The notes: generated by a model from the letters alone, not told the origin. Shown: positions 9,133 through 17,876, counted from the first letter of the stretch. The stretch: 64,000 nucleotides of DNA from Ahrensia sp. (GCA_028817895.1 JAPPOQ010000032.1:1-64000); one strand, 5' to 3'. Translations and numbers: made by a program.

Positions 9133-9889
9133 ATCGGGGCTTTCGCTTTTCTCGAAAGGCGGCGCGGCCCTCGGCATAGTCCGATGAATCGAATGTGTCC
9201 GCGCCGAGGCGTTCCGCACGCGCAATATCTCCGCCGAGTGCAGCCGCAATCGCGGCCTTGGTGGCGCGATGGGTGAGGGGGGCAAGATCGGCAATCCGTG
9301 TGACTAGGTCCATGACCACTTCTTCAAGCCTTTCCGCGGTCACCACCTGATTGAGAAATCCCATATCCGCCATCTGCTCGGCGTTGAAACGCTCTGCCGT
9401 GAACAGAAGATGCTTCGCATTTTGCGCGCCAACCGAAGCGACAATGTCGGCCATGGCTTCAACAGGATAAGCAAGACCAAGCCTGGCGGCTGGTACGCTG
9501 AAGCGGGCATTTTCAGCCGCGATCCTGAGATCGCAGGCCGCGGCGAGGCCAAAACCGCCGCCAAAACAGATGCCTTGGACCTTCGCGATCACCGGAAGGG
9601 GGCAGTTGCGAAGCGCCGCAAAGGCAGCATCATTTGCGGCCTCGTAAAGCCGTGCCGTTTCAGGATCGGCCCGCAGCGTGTCGAATTCCCCGATATCGGC
9701 GCCCGCGCAGAAATTTTTGCCGTCTCCGGTGACGATCAGCACCCGCGCATCGCTGTTTACCGCTTCGGCCACGCGTCGAGGGATCGCCTCCCACAAATTT
9801 TGCGACAATGCGTTCAGCTTTTGAGGATTGCGCAGCGTCAGTGTCGCGACCGCACCGGATTTAACCAAATGGACGCCGATTTCTTTCAT
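9119..9889 (-). CDS. Crotonase-fold enzyme (enoyl-CoA hydratase family)
   Basis: 256 residues, single crotonase domain. The CoA-thioester oxyanion hole is visible in NFCAGADIGEF and GICFGGGFGLA. The two catalytic glutamates of rat crotonase do not align: VPAARLGL stands where the first (QPEILLG) would be, and the region of the second has no Glu. The usual label enoyl-CoA hydratase is therefore unsafe; another crotonase reaction is as likely. It is convergent with the alpha/beta hydrolase and overlaps its last 14 bp. Start ATG 9889. Confidence 0.85.
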   Translation of the reverse strand: MKEIGVHLVKSGAVATLTLRNPQKLNALSQNLWEAIPRRVAEAVNSDARVLIVTGDGKNFCAGADIGEFDTLRADPETARLYEAANDAAFAALRNCPLPVIAKVQGICFGGGFGLAAACDLRIAAENARFSVPAARLGLAYPVEAMADIVASVGAQNAKHLLFTAERFNAEQMADMGFLNQVVTAERLEEVVMDLVTRIADLAPLTHRATKAAIAAALGGDIARAERLGADTFDSSDYAEGRAAFREKRKPRFTGR

Positions 9890-10006
9890 TAAGGGGCCTG
9901 CAGGCAGAAAGTACTGATGGTGTGATTGTGCAGCGGTGGCTTTATCCTATCTAATATGCCACCACTTGAATGCGCAAATTGCCTCAATATCGGCAGGGAG
10001 CAGACC

Positions 10007-10849
10007 ATGGCCGCCAAAACAAGCAGTTCGGATGCCGGCTCGAAAACATCCGAAATCGTTGAGCTGAACCCTGTTTGGGAAGCCGTGCGCAACGAGGCAA
10101 GAGCGATCATCGATAACGACCCCGCCATGAGTGGATTCGTTTTCGGCAATGTGCTCAATCACAAATCGCTTGAAGAGGCGATCATCCACCGCATTTGCGA
10201 GCGGCTGCATCTGCCGGAAATGTCTGCCGACATGATCCGCGGCGTGTTTCGTGAAATGCGCAATGCCGATCCCGAATGGTCGGACATTGTTCGTGCCGAT
10301 ATCGCGGCGGTTTACGACCGGGACCCCGCCTGTACCCGGTTGATCGAGCCAATTCTGTATTTCAAGGGGTTTCATGCAATCCAGACGCATCGGCTTGCGC
10401 ATTGGTGCTGGAACAATGGCCGCAAGGATTTTGCGCTCTATTTGCAGAGCCGTGCCAGCCAGACATTTCAGGTCGACATCAACCCGAATGCGAAATTCGG
10501 TCGCGGCATATTCATCGATCACGCCACGGGTGTCGTTGTTGGGGCCACTGCGGTGATCGGCGACGATGTGTCTATCATGCAGGGCGTGACGCTTGGCGGG
10601 ACGGGCAAGGAAGGCGGTGATCGTCACCCCAAGGTCCGCAATGGCGTTTTGATCGGCGCCGGTGCGAAAATTCTTGGCAACATCGAGATCGGCAAGTGCT
10701 CCCGTGTTGCGTCCGGCGCGATGGTTTTGAAGGCGGTTCCGGAGAAGAGCACGGTGGCCGGCGTTCCGGCCCGTGTGGTTGGTGTCGCCGGATGCGCCCA
10801 GCCTTCGCGCAGCATGGATCAGATTCTAACGGACGAAAATTACGTTTGA
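10007..10849 (+). CDS. cysE: Serine O-acetyltransferase
   Basis: Makes O-acetylserine from serine and acetyl-CoA, the first committed step of cysteine synthesis. 280 residues from ATG 10007, which has GGGAG 6-10 bases upstream. An N-terminal helical domain precedes the left-handed beta-helix of hexapeptide repeats. IDHATGVVVGATAVIGDDVSI (short piece DHATGVVVG) and TLGGTGKEGGDRHPK contain the His and Asp of the active site and the acetyl-CoA loop. The C terminus is extended, as in feedback-inhibited enzymes. A DUF3126 gene follows after 33 bp, a common pairing in Hyphomicrobiales. Confidence 0.95.
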   Translation: MAAKTSSSDAGSKTSEIVELNPVWEAVRNEARAIIDNDPAMSGFVFGNVLNHKSLEEAIIHRICERLHLPEMSADMIRGVFREMRNADPEWSDIVRADIAAVYDRDPACTRLIEPILYFKGFHAIQTHRLAHWCWNNGRKDFALYLQSRASQTFQVDINPNAKFGRGIFIDHATGVVVGATAVIGDDVSIMQGVTLGGTGKEGGDRHPKVRNGVLIGAGAKILGNIEIGKCSRVASGAMVLKAVPEKSTVAGVPARVVGVAGCAQPSRSMDQILTDENYV

Positions 10850-10882
10850 GGCGCTTCCTCCGGCCCTGATTGGACTACAAGA

Positions 10883-11290
10883 ATGCAATCGACCGAAATT
10901 GAACGGCTGACCGCTTACCTCTCCCGGCTCTTCAACTCCCCTGACATGGTTGTGCTCCAGCACCCGGAGGAGGAAGATCAGGCCCTTGTTGTCGTCGGTC
11001 GAGAGTTTTTTGCGCGCATCGACAGGGACGACGATGAGGGTGAGTTGTCCTACAGTCTGTGCAAGGAGATTCCAGACGCCCCTCATGAAGAGTTGGACGA
11101 GGCCATCAAGACCATGTTCAACTCGAAAGGCGTGGAACTTCGCAAGAGACCGACGAAAAAAGACAGCGCCGAAGTCTATAAGGGCGATGAGTTTCTTGGC
11201 GTTCTTTACGATGATGATGAAGAAGCTGAGGGCATGCAAATTTTCAACATGGCCATTCTGGACATCGATCTCGAGCCGGAAGCCGACTGA
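10883..11290 (+). CDS. DUF3126 protein with apparent tandem duplication
   Basis: 135 residues. The second half (about 68-131) is a clear DUF3126 domain: KRPTKKDSAEVYKGDEF, LGVLYDDDEE, FNMAILDIDL. DUF3126 proteins are usually about 70 residues. The first half follows the same plan in diverged form: YLSRLFNSPDMVV parallels IKTMFNSKGVEL, GREFFARIDRDDDEGE parallels GDEFLGVLYDDDEEAE, and LSYSLCKEI parallels QIFNMAIL. This suggests internal duplication. The function is unknown. It lies 33 bp after cysE and is probably cotranscribed with it. Confidence 0.8.
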   Translation: MQSTEIERLTAYLSRLFNSPDMVVLQHPEEEDQALVVVGREFFARIDRDDDEGELSYSLCKEIPDAPHEELDEAIKTMFNSKGVELRKRPTKKDSAEVYKGDEFLGVLYDDDEEAEGMQIFNMAILDIDLEPEAD

Positions 11291-11317
11291 GCTGCGATTC
11301 CTTGGTTTGAGCTTTCA

Positions 11318-11977
11318 TCACGGCTTCAAAAATGTGGTGAGCCGGGCGCGTACCAATGCTTCGATATCGCGCCAATTCGACAACAAGTGATTGGCGAAAC
11401 GGTATCTGACGACCAGTGTTTGGCCAGCATGAATATCGCGCAGACAGGTTGCGGCCTTCCCCGGCAGTTCGATCTGGCATCGGGCGACCCAACTCTTGTC
11501 CTGTGAAACCACGATCACTTCATCATCATAACCGCTGCCGCGTTGAATTTGGCGTATGAGGAGATCAGACCCCGCCTCGTGCGGCTCGCCGACGAACAGT
11601 GCCTGATACACGCTGTCGAGCCTTTGCGTCATATCAAGCTCCATCTCGCGCCGCGCTACCGTCATAAAGATGAGATCAGAGGTCGCGCTGTCCTCCAGAA
11701 AGCGGTCTGCATTGTCAGCCGAATAGCCTGTTCCTGCGGGCCAGAGCATAGCGAGATCGAGAGTTTCCGCAGTGACCGCATCGCGTTGTTCGGGCCGTCG
11801 GATGTAATTGGCCGGGATCTCCAGAATGTCGTTCCCAACCACGATCCGCCGCAGTGCCTGTTCCTTGGTGAAGCCTGACTTGTTGGCTTGGCCCTCAAGC
11901 CATGCCGTTGCGCCCCAAATGGCGGCTGCGGTGAGCGCCAGAAGCACAAGCAGGGGAATCGCGATTTTGCCGATCAT
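11318..11977 (-). CDS. Membrane-anchored protein of unknown function
   Basis: 219 residues from ATG 11977 (MIGKIAIPL); a TTG 12 codons upstream would lengthen it. One N-terminal transmembrane helix (about 4-24, IPLLVLLALTAAAIWG) is followed by a soluble, probably periplasmic region with no recognised motif. The C-terminal half contains CQIELPGKAATCLRDI, with two cysteines that could form a disulphide. I do not recognise the family beyond similarity in style to conserved rhizobial single-pass proteins. It is convergent with the DUF3126 gene, with a 27-bp gap. Confidence 0.7.
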   Translation of the reverse strand: MIGKIAIPLLVLLALTAAAIWGATAWLEGQANKSGFTKEQALRRIVVGNDILEIPANYIRRPEQRDAVTAETLDLAMLWPAGTGYSADNADRFLEDSATSDLIFMTVARREMELDMTQRLDSVYQALFVGEPHEAGSDLLIRQIQRGSGYDDEVIVVSQDKSWVARCQIELPGKAATCLRDIHAGQTLVVRYRFANHLLSNWRDIEALVRARLTTFLKP

Positions 11978-12027
11978 GTTGGGCTGTTTGGCGAAGCGAT
12001 GGTGAGATGGCAACTATCTGAAGACAT

Positions 12028-12063
12028 CAAAAAGGCCGGTCCGCTGGAGAACGAACCGGCCTT
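12028..12063 (-). terminator. Intrinsic terminator of the LapG-like protease gene
   Basis: On the minus strand, AAGGCCGGT and ACCGGCCTT form a 9-bp stem around a 14-base loop, and the stem runs into TTTTTGATG. It lies about 95 bases after the stop codon of the BTLCP gene (12159). Confidence 0.8.
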
Positions 12064-12158
12064 CGGCGCCTGGTCGGGGGACGGGGAGTGGGATGACCAG
12101 GACATTCGGTGCTGAGGGTGCGTGTTCCAGATGAGCTTCGCCCTCAATTTGGTCCCAA

Positions 12159-12755
12159 TTAATAACTCGCCACTTGGCGTCTGTTGTCGTAGATGCGTGC
12201 CCACTTTCCGGTGTGTTGATCCGACTGACGCTTCAGGAAGCGGTAACGGGTCTTGTTCCAGGGCAGAATCTTGGTCTGGAGGTTGTCCAGCACATAATCT
12301 GCCCGGCTGGTGCGGACTGTTAGGACAGCATGGCCGTCGCCATTTGGCTGCTTTACGACAGTGATCAGCAGGCTCGACTCAGGCCAGCCGCGTTGCAGCA
12401 GCATGAAGCGCTTCAGCAAGACATAGTCTTCACAGTCGCCGAAGGTTCTGGGGTAGGTCCAGTGTTCTTCGACACCGTAGCCTTCCTGGTCTGTGACAGG
12501 CTCGATCGTGAAGTTGGCGAAGTTGTTGACTTCAACCAGATCGTTCCAGCGTTCGCGGGTGAGTTTGGGGGCTTTCGAGGAAGCGCTGCGGACGCTGCAT
12601 TCCTGTGGCAGTTGCTGGCAGAACATCGCATGTCCGATGGGCTGCGACGTGATGCTGCCAGTTTTCATGTGGCTGATGCCTTGGGCCGCACTCGGTGTTG
12701 CCATACAGGCAACGGCAAATGCGGCGGCGATCAGCGTGGATTTCGTCGATGACAT
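12159..12755 (-). CDS. Transglutaminase-like cysteine protease, LapG type (BTLCP)
   Basis: 198 residues with a cleavable signal peptide (about 1-25, ends ATPSAAQG), so periplasmic. The BTLCP triad is visible: C108 in FGDCEDYVLL, H142 in GDGHAVLTV and D157 in YVLDNL. The best-known member, LapG, cleaves a surface adhesin and is held inactive by the c-di-GMP receptor LapD. No LapD is seen here, but a PilZ gene lies immediately upstream on the same strand. Start ATG 12755 is supported by GGGAG 8 bases away. The adhesin substrate is not in the window. Confidence 0.85.
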   Translation of the reverse strand: MSSTKSTLIAAAFAVACMATPSAAQGISHMKTGSITSQPIGHAMFCQQLPQECSVRSASSKAPKLTRERWNDLVEVNNFANFTIEPVTDQEGYGVEEHWTYPRTFGDCEDYVLLKRFMLLQRGWPESSLLITVVKQPNGDGHAVLTVRTSRADYVLDNLQTKILPWNKTRYRFLKRQSDQHTGKWARIYDNRRQVASY

Positions 12756-12899
12756 ACAAGCAACTCCCAATCATTGGGAGGCAATGTGTCACGGACGATT
12801 TTACATCGGCTGAGAAATAAGCCGATGATTTGAAACGAATTTTAGCGATTATTGCAAGACTTTGTTAGCCATGCGCTGTCTGGGAGGTCGCGTTTTTTT

Positions 12900-13520
12900 C
12901 TACGCTGCCGATGCAGTGGACTGGCTTCCATCCTTGAACAGGGAATGGCGCTTGCGCTGAGAATGGAACTCAATTGCGATACCTTCGGCAAAGTGGCGCA
13001 CAACCTTACCCTTCATGCCGGCAAGATCTACAACCGCGCCAATTTTGGGCTTTACGGGCGTCGACAGGGCTGCACCGGAGATGGAAATGTCGATGATCTC
13101 GACCGGATAGTTGCGCTTGTCTTCAAGCGACATGACCGAATTTTTGTTCTTCGGCTCGATGCGCTGATGAGCGCGTGCGTCTTCAACACCGAAATGCTCG
13201 TGCGCCCTCAGCCAGTCTATGCGGGACGCCAGGCGCTCACGCTTTCGCATTGTTGCATCAATGTCCATCGCGAAACCATTGCCTGCGATATCCCTTGCGT
13301 GGCCTTCCAGGCGGCCAACATGGTCAACATAGACGATAATATGCTCGCCGCGATCGGGCTGGCTGGCGGAGAACATTTTCAGATTGTAGGGGGAAATCTG
13401 GGTGATCTGGCACGGCAACTCCAGCCCACCGGGCAGCAGACAGCGTCCGAACAGGGCGACGGTCACGCTGCTATCCGACTCTTCGACGGGGGGGCTGTGA
13501 ACTTCCTCGGCCGCAATCAT
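12900..13520 (-). CDS. PilZ-domain protein, probable c-di-GMP receptor
   Basis: 206 residues, probably two PilZ-like domains. The C-terminal one has the canonical ligand motifs RxxxR (RAHQR, 116-120) and DxSxxG (DISISG, 144-149), which clamp a c-di-GMP dimer in known PilZ proteins. The N-terminal domain (about 20-95, GRCLLPGGLELPCQI) has the beta-barrel style but not the motifs. No membrane segment. ATG 13520 is preceded by GGAG at a 5-base spacing; an ATG 15 bases upstream is less well placed. It lies upstream of the LapG-like protease gene on the same strand, with a 144-bp gap. Confidence 0.85.
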   Translation of the reverse strand: MIAAEEVHSPPVEESDSSVTVALFGRCLLPGGLELPCQITQISPYNLKMFSASQPDRGEHIIVYVDHVGRLEGHARDIAGNGFAMDIDATMRKRERLASRIDWLRAHEHFGVEDARAHQRIEPKNKNSVMSLEDKRNYPVEIIDISISGAALSTPVKPKIGAVVDLAGMKGKVVRHFAEGIAIEFHSQRKRHSLFKDGSQSTASAA

Positions 13521-13620
13521 GTTAACTCCAATCACCCCAAGAGCTGATACCTACCGGATGATTGATACGCGAAACAGTGTTAATTTACCGTCACCGCGAG
13601 CGTTGAAATTGGCAGATCAT

Positions 13621-14334
13621 TTACGATTTTGATCGACCGCCCTGATAAACGCGCAAATGCTGCACCTGTCGGGGCTGATCTGCGCCGTCTTCGAGTGGCG
13701 TGATCATCGATGGCGGTCTGGTTTGGCTCAATAGCATTTGAAGATCGGCGTGCGATTGAAATCCGCTGGTGGCTCTGGACCGTTGGGAATCCGCCGAACC
13801 AATCGACTTGCTTTGCCAGGGCCGCAGCGTGCGAACGCTCGTGACATTTTGCGGTCCAATCGACTCCTGCCGGGTTCGCATGCGGCGGTCGCAGTCAACG
13901 GTGAGCCCGAGAATGCGGTTGGCTTGATCGCTGTTGCTGGCGAGAGGCAGCAAGATTGTTTCCATTGCATGGGGCCGCTCAACACTGTCCAAAGCGGCGC
14001 TCGACATGATTGCGATGTAGCCTTCAATGCCTGTGCGAATAGCCCAGTTTTTGGCTGAAATCCGGTCTTCAGAATGGATCGGATCGGTAAATTCCAACCC
14101 CTTCAGTTCCCGACCGTGCAATGCGCACAGCCTGGTTCCGGCCAGCCGATAAATCAAACGATCGTCGACAATCTCCAGAATGAACATGTCTCCCAGCAGA
14201 CTTCTGCATTGTGAGGGGTGCACGCTTCGGCGCTGCGGCCAGATGGGTTGACCGATCATGCCGGGCTGGTTTCCGGTTTCCCAGAACAGCCGCATCCAGT
14301 AATCGTATAGTTGCTTTGTTTCTTTCTGACGCAT
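13621..14334 (-). CDS. PAS-domain protein (PAS_5 family)
   Basis: 237 residues. The first about 150 form a PAS_5 domain, recognisable from YDYWMRLFWETG near the start, MFILEIVDDRLIYRLAGTRLC, and RELKGLEFTDP. The remainder (from about 155) is a low-complexity Arg/Ser/Gln-rich tail. There is no output kinase or cyclase domain, so it probably acts as a stand-alone sensor or adaptor; relatives of the MopJ type do this in Caulobacter. It is transcribed in the same direction as the PilZ and LapG-like genes, with about 100 bp between. Start ATG 14334. Confidence 0.8.
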   Translation of the reverse strand: MRQKETKQLYDYWMRLFWETGNQPGMIGQPIWPQRRSVHPSQCRSLLGDMFILEIVDDRLIYRLAGTRLCALHGRELKGLEFTDPIHSEDRISAKNWAIRTGIEGYIAIMSSAALDSVERPHAMETILLPLASNSDQANRILGLTVDCDRRMRTRQESIGPQNVTSVRTLRPWQSKSIGSADSQRSRATSGFQSHADLQMLLSQTRPPSMITPLEDGADQPRQVQHLRVYQGGRSKS

Positions 14335-14519
14335 GATCGCTCTGCTCGGAAACGAAAGCAGAGCGCCTCACCAGAACTGGTCCCGTTCTGGCACATGCAC
14401 ATCCACTTCCCGACATATCCCAAGAGGTGATGCAGCCTGTATGCCAGAAACAGGATCGCCTTAATGATAATTGCAAAGAAGTGGTTAACCCTACCGTCCA
14501 GTCATGATTGCTAATGAGC

Positions 14520-14703
14520 GCTTAATGTGGCACTTTGCTTTTGTTCCAATTGTTTGGAGCCCGATCTCCAGCGAGCGCAATCTCAAGCGGGGTTTGCTCA
14601 GAATTCGGGTTGCAGCGATATAAGGGTGAGGCAAATCCGTCGGGGGACGGGAAAGTGGCACCAATTTTCTAGCCCGGTATCTTCGCGATACCGGGTTTTT
14701 TTT
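14520..14703 (+). ncRNA. Candidate structured RNA or leader upstream of the rhomboid gene
   Basis: No gene is visible in the 376 bases 14335-14710. The second half has several stems on the + strand: TGGAG/CTCCA at 14555-14570, CCGTC/GACGG at 14637-14650, and the perfect terminator at 14673-14703. This looks like a small RNA of roughly 150-180 nt, or an attenuated 5' leader of the rhomboid gene. It matches no RNA family that I can name. The 5' end is a guess. Confidence 0.45.
14673..14703 (+). terminator. Strong intrinsic terminator just before the rhomboid start
   Basis: CCCGGTATC and GATACCGGG form a perfect 9-bp stem with loop TTCGC, followed by eight T. It ends 7 bases before the rhomboid ATG, so it ends an upstream small transcript or attenuates the gene. 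Confidence 0.9.
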
Positions 14704-14710
14704 GTGGAGA

Positions 14711-15457
14711 ATGCGGCCCGCGTCTGGCACACCGAGTTGTCTCTTTCCCGATGCGCGACCCAGGCCGTTGCAAGACATAGTTCCCGACAATCCGCCCGCT
14801 TTCAACGTTCCAGGGATCATCGTTGGCTTGGGTGCCATTCTGGTCTCCATCCACGCCATCATGTCTTGGGCATCGGATGCACTCTATCGCGATATCCTTC
14901 TGACTTTCTCTTTCATTCCAATCTCCTACACGATTTCTGCTGATCAGCTCGTCACCGCCGGATCACGCTTTTGGAGCCCGCTCACTTACGCATTCTTGCA
15001 TGGAGACTGGGTGCATCTTCTCGTCAATTCGATCTGGCTGCTGGCCTTTGGGAGCGCCGTTGCCCGCCGCTTCGGTGCCTTGCGGTTTGCGGCTCTGTTC
15101 GTCTTTGGCGCGATTGCCGGCGCTGCGTTTCACTATCTCTTTCACCCTGTGGGCAATGTTCCCGTGGTGGGCGCTTCTGCCGCCGTCTCCGCTTGCATGG
15201 GCGCGGCTGTTCGTTTCGCTTTCAGGCCGGGTGGTGTTGCGCCCGATGTGGAAACAGCACCCGCGTTCTCGCTTCTTGAGTCTCTGAAAAACCGCAACAT
15301 CATGACATTCGTGGTCATGTGGTTTGCGATCAACTGGCTTTTCGGCACGGGTTGGTTGACGCCCGGGGAGGCGGGAATCGCTTGGGAAGCCCATATGGGC
15401 GGGTTTCTTTTGGGTTGGCTTGGATTTTCTGCATTTGATCGCAGAAGCTCGTCCTGA
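14711..15457 (+). CDS. Rhomboid-family intramembrane serine protease
   Basis: 248 residues, about six membrane helices. The catalytic serine lies in VGASAAVSACMG (GxSx motif) and the catalytic histidine in WEAHMGGFLLGW. The conserved LTYAFLHGDWVHLLVN in the first loop and helix is typical of alphaproteobacterial rhomboids. The start is uncertain: ATG 14711 has GGAG only 2 bases away and lies 7 bases after the terminator's T-run. Downstream starts are possible, since family similarity begins at FNVPGII. The stop abuts the convergent patatin gene. Substrates are unknown. Confidence 0.85.
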   Translation: MRPASGTPSCLFPDARPRPLQDIVPDNPPAFNVPGIIVGLGAILVSIHAIMSWASDALYRDILLTFSFIPISYTISADQLVTAGSRFWSPLTYAFLHGDWVHLLVNSIWLLAFGSAVARRFGALRFAALFVFGAIAGAAFHYLFHPVGNVPVVGASAAVSACMGAAVRFAFRPGGVAPDVETAPAFSLLESLKNRNIMTFVVMWFAINWLFGTGWLTPGEAGIAWEAHMGGFLLGWLGFSAFDRRSSS

Positions 15458-16450
15458 TCAAACCAGGCTGCGCGGAGATTTCACCAGTTCTTTCAGCCTT
15501 GGCAATTCGCGTTGCACAGCGCTGTAACCGAGCTCAATTGCCTCACCGGCGCGGTGAAAGTCCGCGAGACCGATATTGCCGACAGCCGGGCGAATGGAAA
15601 TATCCGGCGGATCACCAGCCAAGCGGGAGCGCGCAATGCGGTCCTGAATGATGTTAAAGGCTTCTATCATGACACCAGTGACGCCCAGCGCCTTGTCGAT
15701 CGCATTTTTGGGAGATTTGCCCTTGCGTTTTGATGCGCTGTGTCCGGTTTCAGGTCGATCCTCGGACCCAAAGTCGTGCACGACCGTGCCGCGGCCATAA
15801 ACATCCGATGACAGATTGACCGCCACGACCGCATCCGCCTCAAAAGCGCGGCACACTGATACGGGAACCGGGTTTACAAGCGCTCCGTCAACCAGAACGC
15901 GCTGCCCAATCGTGACAGGCTCGAAAATGCCGGGCAGGGCGTAGGAGGCCCTTATCGCATCAATGATCGGGCCTTTACGCAACCAGATTTCGTGGCCGGT
16001 GTCGATCTGTGTTGCCACGCAGACCATGGGTCGTGCGAGATGCTCCACACGCACATCACCCAGATGTTGCGCCATGCGCTCGGCCAATTTGTAGCCGGAG
16101 ATGAGCCCGGTTCCGCGCAGGCTGATGTCCAGAAAGCCCAGAATGCGCCGCGGCGTCAGAGAACGAGCGAACTCCTCAAGTTCCGTCAGCTTTCCAGCCA
16201 AATAGCAGGCGCCGACCAATGCACCGATCGAAGTCCCCGCAATCATTTTGATGGGCAGTCCCGCCTCATCAAAGGCCTGCAAGACACCGATGTGAGACCA
16301 GCCCCGCGCTACGCCACCGCCCAATGCAAGTGCAATCCCGCGCTCCGTAGGTGTTTCGGGCTCGATCTCGATGGGAGGATCATCGTTGGCCGCCTGCTGT
16401 GTAACGCCTGCGCCTCGAGCGTCGGCCATGTGGGACATTGAAAACAACAT
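15458..16450 (-). CDS. Patatin-like phospholipase, RssA/NTE type
   Basis: 330-residue lipid acyl hydrolase with a Ser-Asp dyad. The glycine-rich oxyanion motif is LGGGVARG, the nucleophile elbow GTSIG and the catalytic Asp is in VDGALVN. These match bacterial RssA/NTE-like patatins. A short N-terminal extension (to about 38) is disordered-looking. There is no signal peptide. ATG 16450 is preferred to the in-frame TTG two codons upstream. It is convergent with the rhomboid gene with no gap. Confidence 0.88.
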   Translation of the reverse strand: MLFSMSHMADARGAGVTQQAANDDPPIEIEPETPTERGIALALGGGVARGWSHIGVLQAFDEAGLPIKMIAGTSIGALVGACYLAGKLTELEEFARSLTPRRILGFLDISLRGTGLISGYKLAERMAQHLGDVRVEHLARPMVCVATQIDTGHEIWLRKGPIIDAIRASYALPGIFEPVTIGQRVLVDGALVNPVPVSVCRAFEADAVVAVNLSSDVYGRGTVVHDFGSEDRPETGHSASKRKGKSPKNAIDKALGVTGVMIEAFNIIQDRIARSRLAGDPPDISIRPAVGNIGLADFHRAGEAIELGYSAVQRELPRLKELVKSPRSLV

Positions 16451-16538
16451 GATCAACAGTGTGCGGCCGTATGGTTAAGGCGGCCTTACGTTGAGGGGCA
16501 CGAGGCAAAAATTTGGTCTATCTGTGGGGAGAGACCTT

Positions 16539-16943
16539 CTACAGCTGAGAGTCGATGGGCGGCGAGAGAGAGATGGTCCCGGTTTCGTCGCGCAGCATGT
16601 CGCGATAAAAGCAGGATTTACGCCCAGTGTGGCAGGCCGTGCCGTCTCCCTGCACCGTTACGGTCATCCAGACCGCATCCTGGTCACAATCGGTGCGGAT
16701 TGTATCGATCACCAACACATTTCCGGACGTTGCGCCCTTGTGCCAAAGTTCCTGGCGCGAACGGCTCCAGAAATGCGCCTGGCCCGTTTTGAGGGTCATC
16801 TCCAGTGCATCTGCATTCATGTGAGCAACCATCAGCGGCAGGCCGGTGCCTGTTTCGGACACAACTGCCGTCAGTAGTCCGTCAGTTGAAAATTTTGGCC
16901 GGAAGTCCGTGGATTCCTCGCCAGCGTGATCGTGATTGGACAT
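16539..16943 (-). CDS. hisI: Phosphoribosyl-AMP cyclohydrolase
   Basis: Third step of histidine synthesis: opens the adenine ring of phosphoribosyl-AMP. 134 residues from ATG 16943 (MSNHDHAGEES). The frame upstream of this Met is not family-like. Conserved metal motifs are present: DCDQDA and the zinc cysteines of CHTGRKSCFYR. FWSRSRQELWHKG is the classic active-site segment. There is no HisE domain, so this is the monofunctional type. It lies 44 bp after folE on the same strand, a pairing also found in other Hyphomicrobiales. Confidence 0.94.
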   Translation of the reverse strand: MSNHDHAGEESTDFRPKFSTDGLLTAVVSETGTGLPLMVAHMNADALEMTLKTGQAHFWSRSRQELWHKGATSGNVLVIDTIRTDCDQDAVWMTVTVQGDGTACHTGRKSCFYRDMLRDETGTISLSPPIDSQL

Positions 16944-16987
16944 GGCCCCGACAGCCGATCTGGTAGCTGGCGCCGCCGCGTGCGGCC

Positions 16988-17626
16988 TCAGCTGTTCTGA
17001 TTGCGAATATAGGTCTGAAACTGCGCCTGCTGTTCGGGGTCGTCCTTGAACTCGCCCGTATAGGTGCTGGTCAGCGTTGTTGAACCCTGCTTGCGGATGC
17101 CACGCATTGCCATGCACATATGTTCGGCTTCAATGAGCACAGCAACGCCACGTGGCTGCAATTGGTCCTGAATTGTGTGCGCGACCTGAGCGGTGATGCT
17201 CTCCTGCGTCTGCAAGCGACGGGCGAACATCTCCACCACGCGTGCAATCTTCGACAAGCCAAGTACGCGACCGTCGGGCAGATAACCAACATGTGCCTTG
17301 CCGATGATCGGCACCATATGGTGCTCGCAGTGAGAATGGAACGCTATGTCGCGAACAACGACCATGTCGTTGTAGCCCGCAACCTCTTCGAAGGTTCTGC
17401 CAAGAATGGCGCTTTCATCGTCCCAGTAACCTGAAAACAACTCGCCATAGGCTTTGGCGACGCGGGCAGGGGTGTCGAGAAGCCCTTCGCGTTCGGGATC
17501 TTCGCCGGCCCAACGCAGGAGAGTGCGCACGGCTTCTTCCGCTTCCTTGCGCGAAGGGCGTTTGTCGATCGTGCGCAGCATCTTTTTGGTGTCGGCGAGA
17601 GGAGAATTGTCGAGTGTATCGCTCAT
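16988..17626 (-). CDS. folE: GTP cyclohydrolase I
   Basis: Converts GTP to dihydroneopterin triphosphate at the head of folate synthesis. 212 residues from ATG 17626 (MSDTLDNSP). Zinc ligands are visible in FHSHCEHHM and [20 protein letters not shown]-like sequence ([12 protein letters not shown]) and [10 protein letters not shown] complete the family pattern. It is the canonical FolE (type IA), not FolE2. The Shine-Dalgarno is weak (GGAAAA). Forty extra codons of open frame upstream are not conserved-looking and were excluded. Confidence 0.96.
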   Translation of the reverse strand: MSDTLDNSPLADTKKMLRTIDKRPSRKEAEEAVRTLLRWAGEDPEREGLLDTPARVAKAYGELFSGYWDDESAILGRTFEEVAGYNDMVVVRDIAFHSHCEHHMVPIIGKAHVGYLPDGRVLGLSKIARVVEMFARRLQTQESITAQVAHTIQDQLQPRGVAVLIEAEHMCMAMRGIRKQGSTTLTSTYTGEFKDDPEQQAQFQTYIRNQNS

Positions 17627-17876
17627 GCAGTATTTTCCAGTGCTTGCGGTCGGTTTCGAGAACCGTCGAACCAGCCAAGCCTTTGGTTCTACACGAACGC
17701 GGATCGGGCGCTGCGGCTTGAAATGGGTTCCGGGGCCTTGCGGCACGGTGACCGTTTAGAGTTTCAGCATATGTCCTTGTTGGAACTGCGCCCGAGACTG
17801 CACTATATAGGCGCTGATGTTCCGCTGCCAAGCCGCAGGGCTGTGGCAATTTGGACGAGACTCAGGACCAGGCCGC

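Noticed and set aside
14673-14703. Terminator of the PAS gene
   Set aside because: The PAS gene is on the other strand and starts, not ends, near here; the T-run is on the + strand.
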